A DNA stretch of 64,000 nucleotides from Castanea sativa. Lineage: Eukaryota > Streptophyta > Magnoliopsida > Fagales > Fagaceae. The stretch lies in the NCBI RefSeq assembly GCF_040712315.1, contig NC_134013.1:13179001-13243000 (forward strand), written 5' to 3'. Position 1 is the first letter of the stretch. Every line of letters starts with the position of its first letter. A program made the position numbers and the translations under genes. The notes under the pieces were generated by a model, which ran no database searches, had not been told where the DNA came from, and saw only the letters and a program-made list of their open reading frames with translations. Positions 23,775 through 37,700 of the stretch are shown here, one piece after another.

Positions 23775-24582
23775 TGTAAGGTCACAATTTGAGCCTAAAC
23801 CCAATAGTATGAAGGTGACAGGCTCAAAAATCCCAATACATTGAAATTTGTAGAGAGTGGGCTTGAAATTTAGTATCTATGGATGTTGGCTAACGAAGAT
23901 GCTAGGCTAGATCGCCAATTCACATGCAATGCACGGTTTATGTAATAGAATCTCTCCTCGGACACAAGCCGAGGACGATTTGTATTATCTTTCCTTTATT
24001 TAAAAATAGATTACAATTAAGGATGGTGGTGTGTACAGTGTTTTTTTTCTATTTCTTCTTCCATCCCCCGCTTGAATGCCTTTCTTATCCTTTTATATCA
24101 TCTTCCTTCTTCCCTCCATCCTCCACGTATGGATCAGATCACCGATCAAGATGCTTATCTCATTCACCACTCTCTTGAAGTCTTCAAACAATAGCTGTAA
24201 GGCTGATCACTACTATTCAGATATCATTTCCTCATTAATGCGGTCAGAGAGATATGTGTAAAGTCTTTAATGTGGTGGTAACAGTTTTCTCTAAGATATT
24301 TCTCATTTGTTCTTCCTCTCTGTGCCCTTGTGGAACACATCTTCATCTACCAGACCTTTTAGAATCTCCTTCTAAACATCATGGCGTATCATATGATCTT
24401 CACTTCATTTAGTCGAGGAGATGCCCATCCTCGGACTATTTCCATCAGCCTCCTTCGCAACAGTTTGCTTGTGGGCTTTTAAGTTCGATATCGTTACTAC
24501 CACTAAACTCTCCTCGGACAAGTTAATACCCTCAAATCAAGCCTAAGGCCCAAGAACAAGCCCTGAACCTTTTGTCCTCACA
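23775..24582 (-). mobile_element. solo LTR, 808 bp, target duplication ACTTC
   Basis: The element begins TG and ends CA and is flanked by ACTTC at 23770-23774 and 24583-24587. The minus strand carries GATATAAAAGGATAAG (about 24084-24099), a good TATA box, so the LTR probably reads minus. A cctcgga motif recurs inside. No internal retroelement genes remain. Confidence 0.7.
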
Positions 24583-25455
24583 ACTTCATTTAAAATAATA
24601 TAAACAAATCATTAAAATAATAAGAGAGAGAGAGAGAATTTGAGTCTTTTAATTGAAAAAAGAGTATAATCTTAATAAAATATTGTATTTTATTTTTAAC
24701 AAATTGCTACAGTAAATTGGTATTTATACCAATTTATTGCAGTCACAAAAATTTTGGCTTTAGTTTTTACAATAACACATGATTTTTTTGTTCTTTAGTG
24801 ATAAAATAGTTTTTTTTTTTGTTGATAAAATACAATCATCATCGTGAATATTTTTATTGTTTTTGTTAAGTTTTTGGGTTGAATAGTTGCTATTTGGGTT
24901 AAACTAGCTAGACTGATTGGGGAGAAAGGGGCCCAATACAAAAATGAAATATAAAATGACTATAAAAAAAAAAAAATTGGACCATTGGGTGAATCATAAT
25001 ATTCTACCTATTTTTAGATTTAAAGCAAAAAAAAAAAAAAATTGATAGTGATTTTGTATGTTGAATAATCATGTAAATTATGAATTCATCCATAAAACAA
25101 ACAAAGATTTGCATCATATAATGTAATTTGCATGTCATACATTGCTATGTCTTTACTAACTAAACAAATATATTTAAGTTTTGATCTAATATATCTAAAA
25201 AGTTTAGTGAATGTTTAATTAGCAACCAAGTACCAAAATATTTATTTATCAACACATATAGAAAATATTTTCCGAGTTCTATGTTCCAAGTTTAAAATTC
25301 AAAATAAGTTAGCAGATGAAAACTAGCCAATTGTAACATGAAATCCAAAAACAAGATGAATATTAAGGTGCAATGAACATTTAATCATTCCTATTCTAAG
25401 GTTCTTATAACCATTGTACTAATCATCATCATCCATTTCATTATCTATGTAGACA

Positions 25456-25495
<40 letters not shown>

Positions 25496-26100
25496 TTGTA
25501 TACTAGAGCTACAAAACATTAAGATATAATTTTACACTTAACTATTCAAATTATGCCATTCAACAACAATTACAGAGCATGCTAAAAAAAAAAAATCAAT
25601 CAATCAATATACAAATACATGCATAATTGATAAAATTATATATAAGAAAACAATTTAGTAATATTAGAATACAAATTAATATATTGATCAAACAAATTTA
25701 ATAACATTATAGCTTAAAAGGCAACAAAGCCAGTATCAAATTCTTCATTTAGAAATGATGAAGCATTCCTTCATTTTGATTACAAGTGAGCTAGAAACAA
25801 AAAAGCATTTGCCTATGTTAACATAATTTTATAGAAAAAATAAAAAGTCATACTATCACAACATGGAAAAATAAAAACCCTAAAAACTTCATCAAAATAA
25901 AATATTTATCCCTAAAAAAAACCAAAAGTTTATGCTTTAGTAGGATCGGTAAGATCTCATATAATCCTACAATCCTATATGATCTTATGTTAGACCTACA
26001 ATTTTTACGATTCTAAATGTTTTGAGAAGGTGGGATTGTAAAATTATGCGATTTTACGATCCAAATTGTGATTTCGACAACCATGATACACACTATGGTC

Positions 26101-26404
26101 GCACCTAGTAATATTTTTTAATCATGCATTAAAAATAATTAATATAATTACTATAAATATTATTCATAGAAATTCAAAAGAGGCATTATTATTCTTTTTA
26201 GTATAACTCTATGACCAAATAAAATACCACTCCAATTAAAACTTGAAATTAAAAATCGGTTATCAAAAGTTTCAAAATTTTTTAAAGTAGTTATGTTATT
26301 TACTTTAAATTATTTTATGATCTATAGTAATATTTTTTTTGATTAAAAAAATTTGTCTTATACAACGGGCATTGGTCATATAGATTAAAGTAATTTTTGT
26401 TATT
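26101..26404. other. AT-rich intergenic DNA
   Basis: No gene or repeat boundary is recognised. Confidence 0.4.
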
Positions 26405-26409
26405 ATATT

Positions 26410-27121
26410 TGTGGGGTCTTGGGCTTCGGCCGAGAGCCCGGCTTTGGCCAAGATCGTGAGTACTCCGAATCCGAGGAGGAATATCTTCTCGGATAAGCTA
26501 AACGCAAATCGGGTATAGATCCTAATGATCAAAGTGACTTTCCAGGAAGTTCTAATGATAGGGACGAGTATCATGAACGTACAAGAGGGATAAGGACTCA
26601 AAAATATCTAAGGAAAAGCTGCTACATCGCATTGAATGCCCTACAACTAACTTTCTGATTGCATTTATGTGAAAAAGACCCCTGAACAGTGCTACCTCAG
26701 CAACCATAACTCATAGAAGGCCAGAAAGGGTGTCTGATGGGACAAACACTTAAGTGGTGACTCAAAAGATCAACAAGTGTAGCATTAAGATCATCCAATA
26801 GGAACTATATAATGGAAGAGACCCTTCATGAAAAAGGGATGAAAAAAAGAGAAGAGAAAGCATGGTAGCAATCTTAATAACTGCTGTAACCATTGTCATT
26901 CAATATATACTAGAACAGAGCTCATCGGATTGTGCGGAGGACAAATTTTCTCGCACAAATCGGATTCAATTCTTGTTGGCTCATCATCTAAAACCATATT
27001 AATTGTTATCCATGCACTAAAGCCTAGCTCTTTGACCCACTCTCTACAAATCTATTGTACTGGGTTCACTAGGTCAAGATCCCTTACATTTTGGGCTTGG
27101 TTTGAAAATCGTGTCCCTACA
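26410..27121 (+). mobile_element. solo LTR, 712 bp, target duplication ATATT
   Basis: It begins TGTGGGGTCTTGGGC and ends GTGTCCCTACA. ATATT flanks it at 26405-26409 and 27122-27126. A TATATAATGG box lies near 26806-26815, supporting plus orientation. No gag-pol sequence adjoins it. Confidence 0.7.
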
Positions 27122-27126
27122 ATATT

Positions 27127-27784
27127 TTAATTATTTATTTTATTAGTCAATTTCAATTATATTATCGAAAATTTGAAATATGTTCTATAGTTTACATATG
27201 ATTATTGATTAAGTCATATATTGCATGAGCATAATACTAGTTTTAATATATTTATAGCGAATTGCGCGGGCGTGCGCGCGCACGCACACATATATATATC
27301 ATATTAGATGTGTAAGGTTTATGTTAAGTGTATTTATATATACACACTAGCCTCATTAAACGTATTTTGTGCGTGCAATGAGTTTTTTATTTTATTTATT
27401 TTATTTTTTGGTCTAGTTTACATGAGATTAGGAATTAAGGAAAGCGGAAATGAAAAAAAAAATTGAGAAAAGAATAAAAAAAAAAGAAAAAAGAAACTTG
27501 TGAGTCTAGATAAAGGGTTTTTTTTTTTTTTTTTTTTTTGAAGTTGGAACGTGGTCTTGAGGGCAATATCAAAGTGGGCAAAGAAATTTTTATTATATTT
27601 TAAAATTTTGATAAGTTTGTTTTGAAAATATGGATTAGTAGGAAAGTACCCTATTTTTAAAAATATTTTACGTAGAGTTGGAGATATATTTTTACCAGGC
27701 TGTTCTTAAGTTTTGTTCCTATTAAACGTGGGGTCAAGAGGTATTTTTGAACTACATAAAAGTCCAATCCAAAAAGAAAAATCT

Positions 27785-27789
<5 letters not shown>
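27127..27789. other. AT-rich intergenic DNA
   Basis: Contains a gcgcgggcgtgcgcgcgcac patch followed by a short (TA)n (about 27260-27300) and a poly-T of about 21 bases near 27519-27539. No gene is seen. Confidence 0.4.

Positions 27790-27844
<55 letters not shown>
27790..27844. repeat. (TA)n microsatellite
   Basis: About 55 bases of uninterrupted TA, directly abutting the MITE at 27845. Confidence 0.9.
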
Positions 27845-27847
<3 letters not shown>

Positions 27848-28242
27848 TTGGGTTCAAGTTACACCTGGTATAACTCTAAGTAATGTTACATCATTCAACA
27901 TTTTTTAATTAGATGCGAATATTGACAAATTCACCGTTAGATTACATTATCTTCGTATATTTTTGATGTTTGCAAAATTTTAAGGTGATTAAAGAATAAT
28001 ATCCATGTCATCAATCAATTGTTAAAATTCAAATTTTTGTAGTTTAAAATAATGCATAAAAGATGAGTTTATTAATCAAATGGTAAAAAGATCCGATTGA
28101 TATGAAAATTGGCATGCATGTTAAGAACATATAGAACATGTAATTCAACGATTGAATTTTCAAAATATTATTTTAATAACAAGTTATTAGGTGGTGTAAT
28201 ATTACTTAGAGTTATATTTAGCATAGCTTGAATCCAACCCTC
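27845..28242. mobile_element. 398-bp MITE sharing termini with the 6555-7789 element
   Basis: The left end reads GAATTGGGTTCAAGTTACAC and the right end, in reverse complement, GAGGGTTGGATTCAAGCTAT, followed by the shared block ATAACTCTAAGTAATRTTACA. The outer 20 bases closely resemble the Mutator-like element at 6555-7789. It lies between (TA)n runs, so the target duplication cannot be resolved. Confidence 0.6.
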
Positions 28243-28279
28243 TATATATATATATATAATTAGCTCTCAAATAAAAATT

Positions 28280-28500
28280 TCTGGCTCCGCATTCAGCAGG
28301 GAGAGGGAATGTTTCCTAACAATGAGTTTAACTACTGTCAAGGAATCACCTTCCAACATGGCATAATGGATATGTCTCTAGCAAAAGACAATCTTCTTCG
28401 AAAGCCTTGGCTACGCATTCAATTTCTTGTTCAAATCTGCAACTTTTCCAAGTGAGTCTCTAATTAGAACACCAATACCAGAAAAAAGATAGCCCAATTA
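28280..28500 (-). pseudogene. short LINE RNase H remnant
   Basis: On the minus strand around 28318-28380 the frame reads HYAMLEGDSLTVVKLI, matching the strand and helix around the third catalytic Asp of LINE-type RNase H. Upstream, another frame shows a degraded EIECVAKAF, resembling the Glu-containing helix. Frames are broken and nothing else of the element is identifiable. Confidence 0.5.
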
Positions 28501-29171
28501 AACATATTTTTACATGTATGGGCCAAACCTAATTTGGAGTTATTGGGCCTGGGTTATCTATTCATTTCAGCGATAACCTACCTTAGATCTCGCTTACACG
28601 CCTCATAGCGTAATATAATCCTACACGCGTCAAAAATGGGCCCTGTATTACTTTGAGGTTTTTTTTTTTTTTACTTGCATGAACTACAAGCTACGCATTG
28701 TTCACCTTCGGCACTTTGTAGTGTACACTTTATGGCTTTCAAAAACAGAAGTGTGGCTCGAGTGACAGTCCAAGACATTACAAACTTTGTATCTTATGGA
28801 AGAAACTGCCGAATCAACTTTCATTGGACCACAGACTGGGTTTTGGTTGGTCTGTCATTGCCAAAATCTACTCATGTGGTCACCCTATACGTACTGGTGC
28901 TAACACTAGCGAAGTTGACATGTATTGTATTATTTGTATATATGTATGTATGCAACATAAGGAACAGCGAGAGCAATAATCAACATAAATATATAGACAT
29001 TGCATTTGCAGAACTATTCCTTTAAAACTGAGTCTTTTTTTTTTGTTGCTGCTTTATAAGTGTTTTTTTTCTTGTAGTAGCTTAATTGGCAAGGTTGGCT
29101 TTTGCTTTAGCTGCTTGTCTTTAGTTTTGGTCTAAAGAGAGAAAAAAAAAAAGAGTGAGAGAGAGAGAGAG
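28501..29171 (+). promoter_or_regulatory. upstream region and probable leader of the MFS transporter gene
   Basis: Sequence between the LINE remnant and the transporter ATG. The last bases before the start are a GA-rich tract (about 29139-29172), as in many plant leaders. A 116-codon frame at 28675-29025 has no recognised domain, and I do not count it as a gene. No firm TATA box could be chosen. Confidence 0.35.
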
Positions 29172-32100
29172 ATGGAAAAGTTGTCTGGGTTGAGTCACCT
29201 CTTCATGACAATCTTTCTTCATAACTTCTCAACATTCATGGTAATACCAGCCATCACCGACGTTGCTATGACTGCACTTTGTCCTGGATTAGACGAATGC
29301 TCACTCGCAATTTACCTCACTGGTTTTCAACAGGCGGTAATTTATTTCTTTAACTCACATATGCTTTTACTTATTTACTAGCAGTGCATGTCTAGCTCTT
29401 TTATCTTAGTTTTTCCATTGTTTCTATCCTCAGCAGCGAAGTCTTTTTTTAAATTTTTTCTTTTTTACATTATTAGATTTTACTAGCAATTGCGATTAAT
29501 CAAGTTGCGTGTTATCACTTATTCTCCGTTTAAACTTTAAGGTAAGACGTCCTAGACGATGTTCTTGAGAATTCACCAACCAACCACCTTTCTATTTTGT
29601 TTTAGGAATTCTTCTTTTTTTTTTTTAATATACGTTTTCTTTTCTTTCCTTTTCTTTTTTGTTTTTGTTTTTGTTTAAAGGGATACTTAGCCTTAATGCT
29701 AGTTTGGATGGAAGGGTAGAGGAGAGAGTAGAGTAGAATAGAATTGATAGAAAATTAAATAAATTTTCAACTAATTTTATTTTACTCTTTTTTACTGTCG
29801 CTTCGTACAAACAGAGCATAATCGTATAAGTGTTTTTCATTTGATAATCATGAATAAGGTGCATGTTAATAGTTTTTGTAATTACAAATCAGTTAATTCG
29901 AGAATGTAGAACTCAATTGACATGTTTTGGTATTTCTAAAAAACACTTTTAGGCTTCAAATTCTCGTTCTCTAACTACTGAATTATTAAAAACAAAAAAT
30001 ATTAATTAACAAGCAAAACTTTTAAAAAGCAGCTTGGCGCTCGCTGCAGCTGAACAGAGACACACACACACACACTCTCTCTCTCTCTGTCTCTCATACA
30101 ACGAAATTTCCCATCAGCTTCACGAGGCTTCCTTTTTCGTTAACTTGGATTTTAGGCAACCACACAAACTTCCAATTGAGATGACCCACACTCTATTTAA
30201 TTTTCTGTCTTACTCTATAGGAAAATTCGTTAATCTGTCTAATGCACCATCTTTTTCAAATATATCCAGTGTCTCTTATAAACCGTACATAGTACATTTA
30301 TCTAATTACAATAATGATAATTAATGCCACAATCCTATTCTTTTGGCCCAATGTGGCACCTGCGGCTTCCAGCACTGGTGATAAAAAATAGTCTATTTGT
30401 TGATCATAGTTCGTAGGATCTAATAGCATTTGTTATGTTCATTAGACCTGGAGACCTCATTCTATCTTTAAGATATTCCAAAAAAATCTATTCTATTTTT
30501 ATTTTTGTTATTAGTTACTATGAGATATCAGGCCTCACAGGACAAGTGCTGTTTACAAACTATGGGATATTATACCAAGCATATTTAATTGTTTGAAGGG
30601 GAAAAAAAGTGAAAATTTGTATGCTAGAGCCTAGATAAACGTTGATTAACATCTCTCTCTCTCTCTCAAAAGGTTTATTTATTTATCTAGCTTAGAAATT
30701 CTAATAGCCTAACCTCACCCAAAACCCACTCCCGGACTCCAATGAACAAATATGAGCTCATAGCAAGCTCTCATGGTAAGAGGAGGTACCACTTTGCCCA
30801 ATATGAACGGTGGTACACAAAAAGTTTCTTCACATCTATTTATGTGTGAAACATTAAAAATCACCAATCCTCTTACCGTTAGTATCACATGTTGCAACAC
30901 TCATAGTAGCTCATGACCTCTGCATCCATAGACCATTCCACAGCCTCTGCCTTGGCCCTGCTTAATACACCAGCGCATCTTTTCGGCCTTGAAAGTGTCC
31001 AAGCCGAGGCCCTAATCGTGTTTAAAGAATAGTAATTATGGAAGGTCTGGCCCAATCCAACTATTCCCATATGCGTTTTTGTGGTTTATATTTATTTATT
31101 TGGTTAATTATGATTTAAATTTAGTGCATTGGAGTTTGGACATTGCCAAGCCTAATCCAACTACATTTTGGTTGAAAGGAGTGATCAATGTTATTGGCTA
31201 GAGCCAGTGGCGGCTATCACAGTGTTACCAAAAAAAAAAACACTTAAAAAACGTTAGCTTTACAAAGCTGTATTTTAGAGTCTGTTTAGTTTAACATTTA
31301 AAATTCACATTTTTATACAATTTTTCACTTACATATATTTCAAAAAACTCTAAGAATCCCATCTTAAACTACTCTACAAAACACCCTTTAATGTTTAAAT
31401 ATATTAAATTTCAAAACGGGATGTCAAAGAGGCAAAGAAATATTACTCCACAAGCAAATAAAATTAACCGGATTTCAACGGGGGGTATATATATATATTT
31501 TCTGTATAACTTAAGCTTTGCTTTCTATCATTTTTCCTACTTTATTTTCAATTCTACACCCACCATGACCATTGCCTCTCTTTTTCTTTCTTATTATTGT
31601 TTTTTACGTAGATTTTTTGTTTGCTTTTTTTAGAAACAAACACTGTTAGTTTTAAAGGCTTATAGTTTTCTAAATTCTGAATCACAAATAGTCAAATAGA
31701 TAGATAATCGTTGAGCGTTAAATGTTGTTCTGTGAATTGCCTATTTGGTACGTGTACCAAAACAAGCCTCTCTCTGTCTCTCTCTCTCTGTCTCTCTCTG
31801 TTGGTAGTAGAAAATGAAGGTTGTCCATGCAATGTCTTTTTGGTTTGCCAAAAAGCAAAAACTTCAAGCTTGAGTACAGAACTCCCATCAAACGAAATTT
31901 CCTTTCGGTTTCCTAGGAAAGCCTTTTGGATTTTTCAATTTCAAGTGATCTAACTCCCAAACTCCCGGACCCACAATCACATTCTTACTCACCCGTGAAG
32001 TGCAATGCGTTTTGTTCATAGTTCCTGATTTCATTAGAATCCCGATTGTCTTTTTCATGATCCAATTCAATTCACTGATCTTACTCTTGCACAGAATCAT

Positions 32101-34665
32101 GTATAGAAACATTACAGAAAGTTATTTGGTCTTCTCTGCCCAGAGTCCCCATCCACCCACTACTCCCCAAGGCCTAAGGCCGCTAGGCCAAATGGAAGTG
32201 TGGTAATGAGTATATATATATTATCACGGCTCATGCTGAATGCATTTGTTATCTTGTTAGTATTTCCAAAAGAGACAGTCAAAATTTTAATTTTTTTTTA
32301 ACTATTGAAAAAGAATTTGTTCCTTGGTGCACAAATTAAATAATCAAACTTAACTAGTAATGTGTAGTACATTTTCATTAGCTGGAAAATCAAATATAAT
32401 TTTTCATAGAAAAAGAATTTGTTTGACTAAAGGGCAATTAGGTTTTTCCTTTTTATAATTAATCCTAATTCATGTAAAATTCACGTCATTCAATTTGGAA
32501 TTACACTGCACAAAATGGGGGGTAATAGTCCGAATCTCTCTATCTCTTCCTTTTTCAATCACAATTAATTTTGTAAATCCTTTTCTTAATTAAAGGAAAA
32601 GATAAGAATTTGTCCCAATTGATATATAAATACCTTAATTGCTTTTCAATTTAAAGGCAAGGATGGTAATTTGACACAATTGTTGTTCGAATTTGTGCGC
32701 AAATGGCACTACTTATGTTTGTGACTTATGCAGATCATAGGGCTGGGAACATTGGTGATGACACCTCTGGTGGGAAATCTCTCTGACAAGTATGGTCGGA
32801 AAACTTTGCTCACAGTTCCAATGATTCTCACCATCATACCTCTAGGTATGCCATATGCATGCATTCTTTAATTTTATCTGAAAATGGATTGGCCAGATAG
32901 GGATTTGTCATCAGATGTTAATCATTAGATTTTCTCTGAATTGGGATCTTTCAATTAATTTCACTCAAATTAAAAAGAGAGTCAATATTAAGTTAATAAA
33001 GCAAGATTACCTTGCTTTACATACATATTATGTTAAAGTAAGATTGAGAAAAAGAATCCTTTCCATTTCACTCGAAATAAATAGAATCAATTTCATTATC
33101 CATATTAAATATTATGAATCTAAAAATGTACAAATAATTAACTAATAAAAGAGTTGGTCAATTGTTGACTAATCTTTGTATTCTATTTTAGGTTCCACCA
33201 ATGCAAAATGTCATATTGAATTTGTTTTTCTTCTTTTCCATCTTATACTTAGATGACTTCATAAAGTAAAAGAAAAAGAAAAAAAGAGACCTTGGCAAGT
33301 ATAAAGTGAAATACTCAGATTAGGATTAAGGATTTTTGTTCTTCTGAGCTGTTTAGACTTCTATTTGTGTTGAGATCTATCCTTATTGTTGAATTTAATT
33401 ATCACTAAGAGAAGATATCAAATGTAAGAAATAGAGAATCTATCTCATGATCCATATTTAAATATCAAAAGATGTAATCCACCCATCAAATATACTCTTT
33501 ATTTGAGAAGAGGATGCAGTACACCTCTTTCGATTGTCACTATGATGGATGGGTCTGAGTAGTAGGCCTCAATTAATGGAATCAGTGTTAGAATAAGTAT
33601 CATTGTTAATGTTAATTTCAAAAATAGAGTTGGCAGTTGGCACTACCCACTGAAATTGGAATAAGTTGAAAACAAATCATCTCCTCATTTTAGAGCTTTA
33701 TCCGAATATTAAGGAGTCAAAAAAGAAAAAAGGAAAAAATAAAATAAAAAATAAAGGAACTCACTTTTCTAAAGAAAAATAAAAAAATAGTAGGAGAATA
33801 AATCAAAAGCCCATAAAAGTCTTCCAATAATCGGATGTGAAGAGACGCATGTCCCACTCAATACCATAAATTCACTTCATATGTCTCTCTTTATTTGGGA
33901 TCTTCCAGTTGGATTGGTCCAAAATTATTGCATGGTGGGAACTGGGAAACAAGCAAAATTTTTCCAATTGATGGGGTCTATAGTGGCCTATAATTTCTAA
34001 AGATGCTAACTTCTAATTTCTAAAGAAATATTCCTGATGCCTCATTGTATAATATATAGTATTTTTGTTTTCCCAGTTTCATACTAGGAAATTGAAAATT
34101 GAAACACCTTAATTGAAAGCCATAGCATTTGTATATGCCAAAAAGAAAAAGAAAAAGCTTATATGAGTGATAGTATCTTATCTCTGTTACATGTCACAGA
34201 ACTGATGCAGTGATTTATTTTACTCCCAAAATGATTTCCAGGTGTTCAAATACTCCAACTACAAGACTACAATTACCACTAATGCCGATTCTTTATTTTT
34301 GATTCAAATCACATGCAATGCAAGGATATTCCAATTAAATGATGACATAACATTTGGGTTATATTAATACAGGCATATTGGCCTACAGCAGAGCGAGGAC
34401 CTTCTTCTATGTGTACTATGTGTTCAAGACCCTCACCGCAATGATTTGTGAAGGAAGCGTTCATTGCCTTTCCCTTGCTTATGTGGTAATTAAACTAAAT
34501 CCTTCTGAGCTCAATTCCAATTATGACAATTGAGATGGAGCATAGTTACAGTTAAAACCTTAGCCAAACACTAGGTTATCATCAGAACATTCAGCATTAG
34601 ATTTTCTGAGTATTTCATGAGTAGGGAGTGAAATAATTCAACCAAAGACTGAAACACCACTTCCT

Positions 34666-34707
<42 letters not shown>

Positions 34708-37700
34708 CTTATATATCAATTCATAATCCTTGCTTAGCCAAAAACTAACATTAAAAAATCATAATCCTAGAGTTATTATCAATTTCTGGTTTTGATCTTC
34801 CTGGATTTTATATTTTAGCCCTTAGGATAACTAGACAGTGGGATAATGTGGATGTAGAACTAGAACCTGATTTCACTTTATTTCATTTTCTTTTGGGCCG
34901 AAAACCCACAAAAATTATATAGCTAACCTTAAAGCCCGTTCTACTTAGGGGTGGGAATCATGCACAAGCCGTTTTGTAGTTTGTAATGTGTACATTGAAA
35001 ATTTTGTAATGATGGGCTTGGAGTCACCCGAATTAAATGTTAAACTAACCTTTTATGGGCCTGGAGAAATTAAAAGACTAAATATATGGACTGAGCGTCA
35101 ACAATTCACACCACCAAACTGTAATTGTTGATTCTGTTAGACCCAGCTTGATGACCCACATGCAATTTTGAGGTCCAGTTAGTAGAAGAAAAGCCTGTTG
35201 CTAAATATTTACTTATATTTTTTTCCATACTTATATTCTCAAATTTTGGACATGTGTCCGTAGCATACCATACCATGTTCAGTGCACTGCACATAATCTT
35301 AACCCCAAATTTTATTGCAAACATCATGCACATCATTTTTTTTGATTGAAACTTTGAATTCTTTGATCAGTTGATCTGTAAAAACAAGTGTACAGATATT
35401 CCCTCCATAATCCAGTAGAAACTAGAAAACGAGTACACTAACTTCTACATAAACAAGTAACAATACAACGTTGTAATTTTAAGTTTGAATGTAAATTGTG
35501 CTTTGAATCTTCAGGCAGATAATGTTCCAGAAGGACAACGAGCTTCGTCATTCGGAATATTGTCAGGGATCGGATCAGCTGCATTCGTTTGCGGAACCCT
35601 GTCCACTCGTTTTCTCTCCACTGCTTCTACATTTCAGGTTCAGATTTTTCTTTTTCTCTATCAAAACAACCTCATTATAGTGTACACATATTGAACTTCC
35701 TTGTTATTATTAGGTTGCGGCCTCCGTGGCAGTTGTGGCAGCTGTGTACATGAGAATTTTCCTCCCTGATTCAATCGCAGACGACGCTCTTTCTGTCCCA
35801 ATACTGTCAAAGGAAAAACTCAATGTTGTAAAATCAAAATCAGATGGAGGTTCAGCTCCCAAGACTGTGCAGATTTTTAAACCAATGCCTTCTTTTGAGG
35901 ATATGCTCTCCTTGCTCAAGACTAGGTCTGTGAATTTAGTTACTCTTTTATTAGTAGTGTTTCAAGTTTGAACACAGTGAAGAGAGGAAATTTCTTTTAC
36001 ATATAGTCTTTTTATGTCTAGCAAGCTGAAGTTGGTACGAAATGGTGAACTTAATCATTTAACTATAATTTTAACACTATTTTTCATGTGTGTGCCTAAA
36101 CTCCCAGTTAATAAGTGGAGCCCAACACGTGAGATTTTTAATATTTTAAATATGAGGCAGAGTAAAGTTAGGAATTGAACTTAAGATCTCCTGCTCTAAC
36201 AATTAAACATGGAATTACAGCAAGAAGTCCTAAGTTCAATCATTGTCTTCTCTACTCTAAAACATGTGCTTTAACTTTTCTTCTTTGAGATAATTTTACT
36301 TATATATATGTACTTGAATTGCAGCTCAACATTTTCCCAAGCTGCAATTGTTGCGTTTTTCAGCAGTCTTGCAGATGTTGGTCTTCATGCTTCTATGATG
36401 GTACTTCTCCAATTCCATGAATTAACTATGTGTTTAGATTGACTTATTTGCTAAAAGTGGGTAAAAGTATAGTTGTATCTAGAAAATGTGAGGTTTTAAA
36501 AAGTTTATCAATTTCATGTGCTTGATTTTTTTTAGGCTCACCTAAAGAGTCCCTAAAGATTATTGATTTTTAAAAAATTTTAAGGAATAGGTAAAGAAAG
36601 AATATGCTTTAAAATTTCTTAGTTTTTTGCAAAGCAAATGGTCTATATAATCAAAGAAAAATTTATGCAAGTGAGCCTTGTGAGTATACATAAGAAGATG
36701 TAGCATTGAAATTTATTATTCCCTTTGCAGTATTACTTGAAGGCCAGCTTTCACTTTAGTAAGAATCAGTTTGCGGACTTAATGGTCATAACTGGGATTG
36801 CCGGGACCATTTCACAGGTATGTCTCAGATTGTTTTGTTTCAGTGCTACTTGCATTCCTTTGTAACATTGGTGATATAACCTTAATTGATTTGGTTCTAT
36901 CTAAAAATTGAAGTATGGCCAAAAGAAAAAAAAAAATCTAAAAATTTGGGCATTTGTGCAGTTGCTTCTCATGCCTATGTTAGTTCCTGCTCTAGGAGAA
37001 GAGAAGCTGCTTTCAATAGGACTCTTTTTTAGCTGTGCTCATGTAAGCATCTTGTCTCTCTGTTGTGATTCTCTTTCTCTTGCATTCCACATTGGCTTGA
37101 CAATGAGTACTTCTGTCAATAGTTGGTATTGTCACCTACTTATTACACACAAGAAAAAGTAATCATAGCATCTGCATCAAGTTCTAATTTATTAATTTAT
37201 GGTCTTCAATGCAGATGTTTCTTTACAGCGTTGCGTGGTCCTTCTGGGTATTTCTTTGCAACTTTACTGGCAAATACAAGTTTCTTTCCATTAATTTTGG
37301 AGAATTTGCCACATTCCATAATATGTACCAAGATTAATTTTCAAAATTATACCTGTTAGACTTATATGCTTTAGCTTACTTCTGTTATGTTGTAGTATGA
37401 CAATATGGCTAACATTTTGAATGCTGATAGGTACCTTATGTCGCTGCTATGTTCTCCATATTGTTTGTTTTCTCCCAGCCATGTGTGAGTTTTTATTTTC
37501 TAGTTTCAATCTATAATATTTGATTGGATATAGTCTGTTGTCTAAATTATTTTAAAATTTGCAGATGAGGAGCATTGTTTCTAAACAAGTTGGGTCATGC
37601 GAACAGGTATATTTCTGTAAGAGTTCCTGCAATCTTTTGGTTGATTGGTATCAATTTTTATATTATGCTGGCGTTAGGCTATTAACAACTATGCTGTACG

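Larger units (their letters stand above)
22427..26100. other. nested repeat cluster
   Basis: The outer pieces look like inverted ends of one old element: GGTTATCAAGATTAGGATC near 22430 and, in reverse complement, GGTTGTCGAAATCACAATTT near 26085. A truncated hAT-like start (cagggacggacccagaattt, about 22483) and a truncated relative of the Tourist MITE (gcattcataatcgtggtgct, about 22705) lie inside, as do the complete Tourist-like element and the solo LTR listed separately. A (TG)n(TA)n tract is at about 25455-25494. No gene is seen in 24588-26100. Confidence 0.35.

Noticed and set aside
28675..29025. 116-codon open frame just upstream of the MFS gene
   Set aside because: No recognisable domain, AT-rich codon content and position in the likely promoter/leader; treated as chance.
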